From: Bacteroidia bacterium
Lineage (GTDB): Bacteria; Bacteroidota; Bacteroidia; SXHM01
Direction of reading: 5' to 3'
DNA length: 64,000 bases
Assembly: GCA_022072225.1 (NCBI GenBank)
Contig: JAJVIC010000001.1
Coordinates: 186,001-250,000 of the forward strand
Part shown: positions 51,306 through 59,158 of the stretch, piece after piece
Layout: each line of letters begins with the position of its first letter
How positions within the stretch are numbered: the first letter of the stretch is position 1
Notes under the pieces: generated by a model
The model's database searches: none
What the model was told of the DNA's origin: nothing
The model's input: only the letters and a program-made list of their open reading frames with translations
Made by a program: the position numbers and the translations under genes

Positions 51306-52310
51306 ATGAAGACAGGCGTTCTGCTTATTAACCTCGGTACTCCCGACAGCCCTTCGGTTTCAGATGTGCGCAAATATTTATTTCAATTTCTTAATGACCC
51401 ACGTGTTATAGATATTCCCTGGTTGGCCAGAACCTTGCTTGTAAACCTGATTATTGTTCCTTTTCGCGCACCTAAATCAGCTAAAATCTATAAAGAGCTA
51501 TGGACTGAAAAAGGTTCTCCGCTTTTGATTTATGGCAATGAACTAAAAGAAAAAGTTCAGACTGAACTTGGAACAGAATACACTGTTGAGTTAGCCATGC
51601 GCTATCAAAAGCCTTCAATAGAAAGTGTTTTGGAAAAGATGCGAAAAGAGAATTATAAAAAAATAGTAATTGTCCCTCTTTATCCCCAATACGCATCTTC
51701 CAGCACCGGCTCAACACTTGAGTTGGTTTTAAAAGAAATTTCAAAATGGTATGTAATTCCTGAATTGAAAATTGTTAGCCAGTTTTTTGATAATGAAGGC
51801 TACATTAATGCCTTTGTTGAAAGAGGTAAGCAATACAACCCCGAAGAATATGAGCATGTGATTTTCAGCTTTCATGGATTACCTGTTCGCCAGGTAGATA
51901 AAGTCTATGAAGACAGTAAACCCTGTTCAGATCACAACTGTGAAAACGAAATATCAGACGATAATTATTATTGCTACAAGGCAAGTTCTTTCGCCACTGC
52001 AAAAGCTATAGCAGAAAGATTAAACATTCCCAAAGCAAAATACACCGTTTCCTTTCAATCTCGCTTAGATGAAAAATGGCTCGAACCTTTTTCAGATAAA
52101 GTAGTGGAGCAAAAGGCCAAAGAAGGAATAAAAAAGCTGCTTGTTTTCTCCCCTGCTTTTGTTGCTGATTGCCTTGAAACAACCATTGAGATCGGGCATG
52201 AATATTCAGAGATATTTAAAAGCAACGGAGGCGAAAACTTACAGTTGGTAGAAAGCCTGAATGCTCATCCTATATGGGTAAATACCATTGCCGGAATGGT
52301 AAAGTCCTAA
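51306..52310 (+). CDS. hemH: Ferrochelatase
   Basis: A 334-residue enzyme that inserts ferrous iron into protoporphyrin IX, the last step of heme synthesis. Signatures include LLINLGTPDSPSVSDVRKYL at the N-terminus, IVPLYPQYASSSTGST, the catalytic histidine in FSFHGLPVRQ, and VSFQSRLDEKWLEPF. The C-terminal glutamate-rich LETTIEIGHEY is present. It begins three bases after lpdA stops and ends just before a strong terminator. Confidence 0.96.
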   Translation: MKTGVLLINLGTPDSPSVSDVRKYLFQFLNDPRVIDIPWLARTLLVNLIIVPFRAPKSAKIYKELWTEKGSPLLIYGNELKEKVQTELGTEYTVELAMRYQKPSIESVLEKMRKENYKKIVIVPLYPQYASSSTGSTLELVLKEISKWYVIPELKIVSQFFDNEGYINAFVERGKQYNPEEYEHVIFSFHGLPVRQVDKVYEDSKPCSDHNCENEISDDNYYCYKASSFATAKAIAERLNIPKAKYTVSFQSRLDEKWLEPFSDKVVEQKAKEGIKKLLVFSPAFVADCLETTIEIGHEYSEIFKSNGGENLQLVESLNAHPIWVNTIAGMVKS

Positions 52311-52313
52311 AAT

Positions 52314-52343
52314 AAAAAACCTCCCTTTTCAGGGAGGTTTTTT
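52314..52343. terminator. Bidirectional rho-independent terminator
   Basis: CCTCCC (52320-52325) and GGGAGG (52332-52337) around loop TTTTCA, with six A before and six T after, so the hairpin works on both strands. It separates convergent hemH and the T9SS protein gene. Confidence 0.93.
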
Positions 52344-52366
52344 ACAACACAACATTCAACTGCTAA

Positions 52367-54058
52367 TTAGTGCAGCATAACCCTTCTTCCGAAGGATTTG
52401 AATTCGTTTTTCAGGTTAATCATGTAGATGCCTCTTGCAAGGTCACCCACAGCAATGTTAATTTGATTTTGTCCTGAATATGCTTTGCCTGTAGTTTCGG
52501 TAATTTGTTTCCCGATAATGTCGTACAATGTAACAGTGTAAAGTTCATTGTCTCCTGCGTTGAAAATAACGGCCATGGTTCCGTTTCCTTGGTCGTAAGC
52601 ATTAACAAGGTTGAAATCTGTAGCAGCATTTCCGCAACTTACAGCAACAACGTCAGAGTATTGAGATGTTCCGTCAAAATCAGTTTGTTTCAAACGGTAG
52701 TAAGATGTTCCGCCATAAGGATTATAATCAACTGCACTGTAATTGATTATGCTGCTGCTGTTTCCGGCTCCATCAACAATAGTTACATCTTCAAAAGTAA
52801 CACCGTCAATGCTGCGTTGAACAGTAAAGAAATCATTGTTTGTTTCAGATGCAGTTGTCCAGGTAACTTCAACCTGTCCGTCAGCACAATTTCCTGCAAA
52901 GCGAATTAACTCGATTGGTAGCGGATTGCTTTCATCAACCAAAGTCCAGATTGGAAGGTAATCACCTCCCATCCAAGTTCCGACACCGTAATCGTTAGCG
53001 ATAGATATTTGTAAAGTATTTGTTGCCGGATTGATAACATCAGGACCAAACAACCAATCACCCCAACCTCCGTTTGGTGGTAAATACTGATTAAATCGTT
53101 GAGGTCTTAACTGAGCTTCGTTATCTATTCCAGTGTTACCAACAAGGTTCAAATCAGCATCATCATACTTAAAGGTATATTTGCTATGGGGCATGTTAGC
53201 TGTTCCTGATGTATAACCTTCGTGTTCAATATTCCAAAATCTGTCAACAACATATAAATGACTTGGTTGATTGTATTCGTTTACCAAACCTGTAACGGTT
53301 GTGGCCCAAGGAGTATTGTCTGTTGCAGTATGGTATGTGGAGAATTTTATTTTACCTGCAGCACCTACTCCGGCTGATGTTTTTTCATAAAGGAATGTTA
53401 TATCATTACCTGCAGCGTTAGCAAAGGGAACAGAGTAAACAGAACCATTCCCGGCAGTTCCAATATCCCAAACTACTTTTCCATATCCAGGCCCCGGAGC
53501 TCCATTTAATGTAACCGATGGAGTGGTTTCGCTTCTGATTTTACCGGTACCGGCAACTATGGCGCTGTTTAAAGGGTTTGTAATCTCAACTTCCTTGGCA
53601 TTTAAATCAAGTGTATGACCAATACCGCTTGTTTCCAGAGTTAATACACCTGCAGGCGAACCATATCCGCCACCAACAAGAGTATTGATAGCCAAAGTTT
53701 TAACAGAACTACTTCCACCTGCAAGGGTAAGGTTATTGAAAAAAGTTGTATTGGTGCCACCAATGGTTTGCGCTGAACCATCTAATCTTACAGTTCCGGC
53801 ATTGGTACTAAATACACCTTGTGCGTCATTGTTAGTCCATCCTTCTGAAACTTCCATTGTGCCATTATTTTCAATGTCAGCGTTTATTACATCAGCATTA
53901 CTCTGATTTTCAAAAGTACCGTCAATATTTAAATACGTGCCGCTGGCTATGTTTAATTTTGCACCATTATTATTTGTGAAAATTTGAGCATTTACAGCCG
54001 TTGAAAAAGCAGTTGCCGCTAATACCAGTGCTATTGTATTTTTGTAAAATTTCTTCAT
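52367..54058 (-). CDS. Large secreted T9SS-type surface protein, unknown
   Basis: A 563-residue exported protein (signal MKKFYKNTIALVLAATAFST then AVNAQ). The N-terminal half has beta-repeat segments built on short hydrophobic turns (LNIDGTFENQSNADVINADI, ADIENNGTMEVSEGWTNND), like other Bacteroidota surface beta-solenoids. Residues about 395-470 are fibronectin-like (VEVTWTTASETNNDFFTVQR). The last 80 residues are a T9SS-type sorting domain (ARGIYMINLKNEF, ending RRVMLH). Ligand unknown. Confidence 0.85.
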   Translation of the reverse strand: MKKFYKNTIALVLAATAFSTAVNAQIFTNNNGAKLNIASGTYLNIDGTFENQSNADVINADIENNGTMEVSEGWTNNDAQGVFSTNAGTVRLDGSAQTIGGTNTTFFNNLTLAGGSSSVKTLAINTLVGGGYGSPAGVLTLETSGIGHTLDLNAKEVEITNPLNSAIVAGTGKIRSETTPSVTLNGAPGPGYGKVVWDIGTAGNGSVYSVPFANAAGNDITFLYEKTSAGVGAAGKIKFSTYHTATDNTPWATTVTGLVNEYNQPSHLYVVDRFWNIEHEGYTSGTANMPHSKYTFKYDDADLNLVGNTGIDNEAQLRPQRFNQYLPPNGGWGDWLFGPDVINPATNTLQISIANDYGVGTWMGGDYLPIWTLVDESNPLPIELIRFAGNCADGQVEVTWTTASETNNDFFTVQRSIDGVTFEDVTIVDGAGNSSSIINYSAVDYNPYGGTSYYRLKQTDFDGTSQYSDVVAVSCGNAATDFNLVNAYDQGNGTMAVIFNAGDNELYTVTLYDIIGKQITETTGKAYSGQNQINIAVGDLARGIYMINLKNEFKSFGRRVMLH

Positions 54059-54192
54059 GCTTGAGAGAAATTAAGTGAGTAATTTTTTAACCTATCTAAA
54101 ATCATTTTAACTATGATTTATGATTAGTTGCTGTAAAAATAGTGTAAAGTTCTTACTTGTAGTTGACAAAAAATATTGAATAATTAAGTTTC

Positions 54193-54200
54193 CAAATATA
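54193..54200 (-). promoter_or_regulatory. -7 promoter box of the T9SS protein gene
   Basis: The minus strand reads TATATTTG, an exact TAnnTTTG, with TTG at 54219-54217 as a possible -33 part. It implies a leader of about 130 bases. It is divergent from the pabB promoter. Confidence 0.6.
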
Positions 54201-54281
54201 CAATAAATTGTTTTTGCAAGAAACTTTACTAATAAAAAGCTATTGTAAATGGACTTTTTGCTCTTACTGAAATGCAAAGTC

Positions 54282-54289
54282 TACATTTG
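54282..54289 (+). promoter_or_regulatory. -7 promoter box of the pabB-tilS operon, with -33 part
   Basis: TACATTTG is an exact TAnnTTTG; TTTG at 54257-54260 sits 21 bases upstream as the -33 part. This is the best complete promoter in the window. The ATG follows 14 bases later. Confidence 0.75.
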
Positions 54290-54303
54290 CAGACTTTTAT
54301 TTA

Positions 54304-55599
54304 ATGAGACAAAAGGTACAATATATTTCAATAAATCGCGATAAATTCCTGTTGTCGCTATTTAATTGGCTCCAAAAAGCGGATGTTTTTGCCATTTTTA
54401 ATCCCTACGGAAGCGAAGTGTTGAATTACGGGAAATTCAGGCCAATGTTTTTTATCGATAAAGTTTCAGAGTGTAATTCAAATTCGATAAATGGTTTTCA
54501 AAGTTTATCAAATTACTCTGATGAAACTGATGATTTCCTGATTGGGTATTTCGCCTACGACCTGAAAAATCAGGTTGAAAAACTTAATTCTGGGAATTTT
54601 GACAACATTCATGTACAGGAATTGCATTTTTTTCAACCAAAAATAGTTATTGAGTTTCCGGAAGAGAATAAAATTGAAATAAGCTATTTGCCCGAATATA
54701 ATAATGAATCTGAACTTTTTGACTTGTGCCAACAAATTGAGAACTATCAACTCAGTGAGCCGGTAACAAATCATTTGCGAGTTAAGTATCGTATTTCAAA
54801 AGATGATTATGTAGATAATGTTAAGAAAATCAAGCAACATATTCAACTCGGTGATATATATGAACTGAATTATTGTATTGAATTTTTTGCTGAAAATGTT
54901 GAAATAAATCCTGTTAAGATTTATGAAAAACTGAACAATATTTCAAATGCTCCGTTTTCGTGTTTATACAAGGTCAATGATAATTATCTCATTTGTGCAA
55001 GCCCTGAGCGTTTTTTGAAAAAAGAAGGCAATAAAATTACAGCACAACCGATGAAAGGAACAGCACGAAGAAGTTCAAACTCAGAAGAAGATGAACAAAT
55101 AAAGGTGCAACTTCTTGGAAGTGAAAAAGAACGCGCTGAAAATGTAATGATTGTAGATCTGGTACGCAATGACTTGTCAAAAACTGCCGAAAAAAATACA
55201 GTTAAAGTTGAGGAGTTATTTGGCGTTTATTCTTTTTCACAGGTACACCAAATGGTGTCAACTATCAGTTCTCAAATCAGGGAGGATGTGGGTATAGTTG
55301 AGGTTATAAAATCTGCATTTCCGATGGGTTCTATGACCGGAGCGCCAAAAGTAAAAGCAATGGAACTGATCGAGAAATTTGAAACAACAAAACGCGGACT
55401 TTTCTCTGGAGCAGTAGGTTACATAACACCTGAAAAGGATTTTGATTTTAATGTGGTTATCCGCAGCATACAATACAACGCGAAGAATAAGTATCTTTCA
55501 TTCATGGTTGGCAGTGCGATTACCATTAACTCAGACCCGGAGAAAGAATATGAAGAATGTCTCCTGAAAGCACGGGCATTGATTGAAGCTTTGAAATAA
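54304..55599 (+). CDS. pabB: Aminodeoxychorismate synthase component I
   Basis: A 431-residue chorismate-utilising enzyme. The motif PMKGTARRSSN with lysine in PxKGT (about residue 252) marks PabB rather than anthranilate synthase, which has PxAGT. IVDLVRNDLSK and FPMGSMTGAPKVKAMELI complete the active site. It makes 4-amino-4-deoxychorismate for folate synthesis, using ammonia from a glutaminase partner not seen here. It starts its operon behind a complete promoter, and tilS abuts its stop codon. Confidence 0.92.
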   Translation: MRQKVQYISINRDKFLLSLFNWLQKADVFAIFNPYGSEVLNYGKFRPMFFIDKVSECNSNSINGFQSLSNYSDETDDFLIGYFAYDLKNQVEKLNSGNFDNIHVQELHFFQPKIVIEFPEENKIEISYLPEYNNESELFDLCQQIENYQLSEPVTNHLRVKYRISKDDYVDNVKKIKQHIQLGDIYELNYCIEFFAENVEINPVKIYEKLNNISNAPFSCLYKVNDNYLICASPERFLKKEGNKITAQPMKGTARRSSNSEEDEQIKVQLLGSEKERAENVMIVDLVRNDLSKTAEKNTVKVEELFGVYSFSQVHQMVSTISSQIREDVGIVEVIKSAFPMGSMTGAPKVKAMELIEKFETTKRGLFSGAVGYITPEKDFDFNVVIRSIQYNAKNKYLSFMVGSAITINSDPEKEYEECLLKARALIEALK

Positions 55600-56925
55600 A
55601 TGATAGAGGAGTTTAAAAATTTTGTGAGCAAAAATGCTCTTTTGAAAAAAGGAGATAAAATACTGATTACGGTCAGTGGAGGTCGGGATTCGGTTGTTTT
55701 ATGCGAATTGTTTTATAAGGCTAAATTTCCTTTTGCTATTGCACATTGCAATTTCCAGTTGCGCGGAAAAGAGGCAAATGATGATGAGGTTTTTGTGAAA
55801 AAAATGGCGTCAAGATACAAGGTTGATTTCTTCTCAAAACGTTTTCAAACCCAAGTGTTTGCTGAAAAGAATAAGTTGTCTGTTCAGGAAGCAGCACGGA
55901 TTTTGCGCTACAAATGGTTTGAAGAAATTCGCAGCAAAAATGGTTTTGATTTTATTGCAACTGCACATCATAAAGATGATGAATTGGAAACATTTTTCAT
56001 CAACCTGATTCGAGGAACAGGTATTGCAGGTTTGCACGGAATTTTGGCAAAACGAGGAAGAATTATTCGTCCTTTATTGTTTGCAGGCAGGGCAGAAATT
56101 GATGCGTTTGTTAAGAAAAATAAATTGCATTTTCGTGAGGACAGCAGCAACGCATCTGATAAATATCTGCGCAATAATATTCGCAATAATATTCTGCCGC
56201 TTTTTGAGAAAATAAATCCTTCGTTCAGGAATACGCTGAGCGGAGAAATTAAGAGGCTGAGTGAGGTTGAGAAAGTTTACAATCATTTTATTGAATCGAA
56301 CCTAAAGCACATTTTGAAAAATAATTCAATCTCAATTTTTGCTCTTAAGAAATCAAAATTTGCAGAGGTTGTATTGTATGAGATTTTGAAAAAATATCAG
56401 TTTAATTCGGATGTTGCACAAGAGGTTTTTGGTTCTCTTGACTCCGAGTCCGGAAAGCAATTCTTTTCTGTAACTCACAGGTTAGTAAAAGATAGGCAAA
56501 GGCTTATTATTACTAAGCGTAATTCAGCTAAAACAAAGAGCGTATTCTCTGTTTCTCAAAATGCAAAAAGACTTGTTGTGCCCTTTAAAATAGAGTTGTC
56601 GAAGGTTGATAATTACGATAGTTTTAAAATTCCTAAAAACAATTGGATTGCTTGTCTGGATTTTGAAAAACTCAAGTTTCCGTTACAGATAAGAAAATGG
56701 GAAGAAGGTGATTTTTTCTATCCGTTAGGGATGAAAAAAAAGAAAAAACTCAGTGATTTTTTCATCGACCTGAAACTCTCCATTCCAGAGAAGGAAAACA
56801 CATGGCTTCTTTGTTCGGGCGGAGATATTGTCTATGTATTAGGTAAAAGAATAGACGAACGCTACAAAGTTGGAAAAGAAACTAAAACAATTTATCTTGT
56901 GCGGTGTATTGATAAAAATGTGTAA
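55600..56925 (+). CDS. tilS: tRNA(Ile)-lysidine synthase
   Basis: A 441-residue PP-loop ATPase that adds lysine to C34 of the AUA-reading isoleucine tRNA. The PP-loop is SGGRDS (26-31), followed by AIAHCNFQLRGKEANDDE, the substrate motifs TAHHKDDELETFFINLIRGT and GLHGI, and RPLL. C-terminal TilS domains are present (IRKWEEGDFFYPLGMKKKKK). The ATG begins at the base after the pabB stop codon. Confidence 0.95.
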   Translation: MIEEFKNFVSKNALLKKGDKILITVSGGRDSVVLCELFYKAKFPFAIAHCNFQLRGKEANDDEVFVKKMASRYKVDFFSKRFQTQVFAEKNKLSVQEAARILRYKWFEEIRSKNGFDFIATAHHKDDELETFFINLIRGTGIAGLHGILAKRGRIIRPLLFAGRAEIDAFVKKNKLHFREDSSNASDKYLRNNIRNNILPLFEKINPSFRNTLSGEIKRLSEVEKVYNHFIESNLKHILKNNSISIFALKKSKFAEVVLYEILKKYQFNSDVAQEVFGSLDSESGKQFFSVTHRLVKDRQRLIITKRNSAKTKSVFSVSQNAKRLVVPFKIELSKVDNYDSFKIPKNNWIACLDFEKLKFPLQIRKWEEGDFFYPLGMKKKKKLSDFFIDLKLSIPEKENTWLLCSGGDIVYVLGKRIDERYKVGKETKTIYLVRCIDKNV

Positions 56926-56944
56926 CCCTTAAACAATATTAAGT

Positions 56945-57238
56945 ATGGAAGCAATTTTACAAAAAGCCGAGTTAGTTGAAAAGGAAAATATCGGGCAACT
57001 TCATTTTCCGCAAACAGAAGTGGTTACTGACGAAGCAGCTCGAAAACTCAGGCTTAAAGATTTGTCTGACGCAACGATTTTGGGTAATATTGAACATAAT
57101 AAGGTCAAGATTGTTTTTGAAGATGATAAAAGCGTGAAATACACTGAAACAACAATTTGGGCAGTAGGTGATAATAACATCGTACTGAAAAGTGGAATAA
57201 CTATACCTTTGCACCGCATTCATCGCATTATTATTTAA
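56945..57238 (+). CDS. Conserved small protein, unknown
   Basis: A 97-residue cytoplasmic protein with no signal peptide. It alternates short strands (DATILGNIEHNKVKIVFE, KYTETTIWAVGDNNIVLKSG) and ends in IPLHRIHRIII; an SH3-like barrel is plausible by eye. No function is recognised. It is 19 bases after tilS and 17 before lemA, on the same strand. Confidence 0.7.
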   Translation: MEAILQKAELVEKENIGQLHFPQTEVVTDEAARKLRLKDLSDATILGNIEHNKVKIVFEDDKSVKYTETTIWAVGDNNIVLKSGITIPLHRIHRIII

Positions 57239-57255
57239 CCAAACTAAAACTAACA

Positions 57256-57837
57256 ATGAACAACCGTTTTCTCATTATTCCTTTATTATTTATTGCTGCA
57301 ATCAGTTTGAGCAGTTGCGGATACAACAGCATGGTTTCAAAAGAAGAAGCCGTTACCTCTAAATGGTCTGAAGTTGAAAACCAATACCAGCGCAGAGCCG
57401 ACCTGATTCCAAATTTGGTTGAAACCGTAAAAGGCTATGCCGCACACGAGCAGGGAACGCTCACAGCAGTGATTGAAGCGCGTGCAAAAGCAACCAGCGT
57501 AACTGTTGATCCTTCAAAATTAGATGCTGAGTCAATTCAGAAGTTTCAGGAGGCACAGGCAGGACTTTCTTCTGCTTTGTCGAAACTGATGGTGGTAGTG
57601 GAACAATATCCCGATTTAAAAGCTAACCAGAATTTTATGGAATTGCAGGCGCAATTGGAGGGTACGGAGAACCGTATTACCGTAGCCCGTAAAAATTTTA
57701 ACGAAGCCGTTCAGGATTACAATACGTACATCCGCAAATTTCCGCAGAACATGATTGCAGGAATGTTTGACTTCGAAAAGAAAGGATATTTTGAAGCCAA
57801 AGAAGGTACTGAAAATGCACCTGCTGTGAAGTTTTAG
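57256..57837 (+). CDS. lemA: LemA family lipoprotein
   Basis: A 193-residue LemA protein. Signal with lipobox ending LSSCGYN (Cys17), then the helical domain with conserved VENQYQRRADLIPNLVETVK and LEGTENRITVARKNFNEAVQ followed by DYNTYIRKFP. It is anchored in the inner membrane facing the periplasm. It is commonly paired with TPM/DUF2207 proteins, as here with two TPM genes. Its precise function is unsettled. Confidence 0.93.
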   Translation: MNNRFLIIPLLFIAAISLSSCGYNSMVSKEEAVTSKWSEVENQYQRRADLIPNLVETVKGYAAHEQGTLTAVIEARAKATSVTVDPSKLDAESIQKFQEAQAGLSSALSKLMVVVEQYPDLKANQNFMELQAQLEGTENRITVARKNFNEAVQDYNTYIRKFPQNMIAGMFDFEKKGYFEAKEGTENAPAVKF

Positions 57838-57841
57838 CAGA

Positions 57842-58276
57842 ATGAAAGCTGCTGATTTTTTTACGCCCGAAGTTCAGGCAGAGGTTGTAAAAGCCATTAA
57901 ACAAGCTGAAGCTAAAACTTCAGGTGAAATACGTTTGTTTGTAGAAGATCACTGTAAAGACGATGTGCTTGACCGTGCTGCTTTCATGTTTGAGAAATTA
58001 GAAATGCACCAAACAGAACTTCGAAACGGGGTTCTGTTTTATCTTGCTTATCTCGACCATAAATTTGCTATCATCGGTGATATTGGTATCAATGCAAAAG
58101 TGGATAACAACTTTTGGAATCACATTAAAGATTTAATGAAAGAGAAATTTTCGCAGAGGCACTTTAAAGAAGGACTTTCAGAAGGGATTATTCTAGCCGG
58201 TGATGCTTTGCAAAAATATTTTCCGGGACAGCACGATGATAAAAACGAATTATCGGACCATGTGGAGTTGGGGTAG
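57842..58276 (+). CDS. TPM-domain protein, cytoplasmic form
   Basis: A 144-residue TPM (YgcG) domain protein without signal peptide or membrane anchor. Features include EVVKAIKQAEAKTSGEIRLF, NGVLFYLAYLDHKFAIIGDI and the C-terminal LKEGLSEGIILAGDALQK-like helix (HFKEGLSEGIILAGDAL). The usual second partner of LemA clusters. It starts four bases after lemA, and its end overlaps the start of the next TPM gene by 17 bases. Confidence 0.87.
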   Translation: MKAADFFTPEVQAEVVKAIKQAEAKTSGEIRLFVEDHCKDDVLDRAAFMFEKLEMHQTELRNGVLFYLAYLDHKFAIIGDIGINAKVDNNFWNHIKDLMKEKFSQRHFKEGLSEGIILAGDALQKYFPGQHDDKNELSDHVELG

Positions 58277-59087
58277 AATTTCGGTAGTTTTTATTTTTCT
58301 GTTGACTGTGGTTTGTGGTCTGCGGACTAATGCGCAGAACTATCCCGAGCGTTCGTCAACATTGGTTACCGATTATACCGGAACGCTTTCTTCCTCTGAA
58401 ATCAATGAACTTGAAAATAAGTTAGTGGCGTTTGATGATTCTACTTCTTCGCAAATAGCGGTTGTATTAATCAAAACGCTGGACGGCTATGAAGTAGCTG
58501 AATATGCTGTTGGTCTTGCCGAAAAATGGGGTGTGGGGCGCGATGGAAAAGATAACGGAATAATGGTTCTTGTAGCAATGGACGACCGCAAAATGACTAT
58601 ACAAACCGGATACGGAATGGAAGGTGCCTTGCCCGATGCAATTGCCAAACGCATTATTGAGAACGATATGAAGCCTGCTTTCAAGCAAGGCAATTATTAT
58701 GAAGGTTTAGACAGAGCCACCGATAATATTATAGCCTATACTAAAGGTGAATACAAAGGCGAAGGTCGCAAGGGAGGAGAAGAGCCTTTTCCTGTTTTCA
58801 TTGTCTTTATTGTTCTGGGCATTTTTGCTATCATTATACTTTACCGTGTAAATGAAGCGCGGCAGTATGCCCGAGTAAACCACATTGGTTTTTGGGCTGC
58901 ATGGGCTTTATTAAATGCGCTGCAAAACAAGCCTGGCGGCAAGTGGAGAGATTTTTCATCAGGCAGAGGTAGTTTTGGAGGATGGAGTGGGGGAGGAAGG
59001 GGCTTTGGCGGTGGCAGCAGCGGAGGCGGTTTCGGTGGATTTGGTGGCGGCAGTTTTGGCGGTGGCGGTGCGAGTGGCAGCTGGTAA
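58260..59087 (+). CDS. TPM-domain membrane protein with glycine-rich tail
   Basis: A 275-residue protein. I chose the ATG at 58260 (MWSWGRISVVFIFLLTVVCG), which places a signal peptide ending near TNAQ at the N-terminus; the frame extends upstream to 58200. The TPM domain follows (LSSSEINELENKLVAFDDST, MDDRKMTIQTGYGMEGALPD), then one transmembrane helix (about 195-215) and a Gly/Ser-rich tail (GGFGGFGGGSFGGGGASGSW). This is the standard YgcG layout in LemA operons. Confidence 0.9.
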   Translation: MWSWGRISVVFIFLLTVVCGLRTNAQNYPERSSTLVTDYTGTLSSSEINELENKLVAFDDSTSSQIAVVLIKTLDGYEVAEYAVGLAEKWGVGRDGKDNGIMVLVAMDDRKMTIQTGYGMEGALPDAIAKRIIENDMKPAFKQGNYYEGLDRATDNIIAYTKGEYKGEGRKGGEEPFPVFIVFIVLGIFAIIILYRVNEARQYARVNHIGFWAAWALLNALQNKPGGKWRDFSSGRGSFGGWSGGGRGFGGGSSGGGFGGFGGGSFGGGGASGSW

Positions 59088-59133
59088 TTCGTTAATTGTA
59101 GTTAATGTTACACAACGTTGTTTTTCTATTGGT

Positions 59134-59141
59134 TAGTTTTG
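59134..59141 (+). promoter_or_regulatory. -7 promoter box of dsbD
   Basis: TAGTTTTG is an exact TAnnTTTG, 17 bases before the ATG at 59159. It supports the downstream start rather than the frame start at 59105. Confidence 0.55.
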
Positions 59142-59158
59142 CACATCAAAACACTACT

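Noticed and set aside
59105-59158. Upstream start of dsbD
   Set aside because: It would include the -7 promoter box at 59134-59141 and lacks a signal peptide at the new N-terminus.
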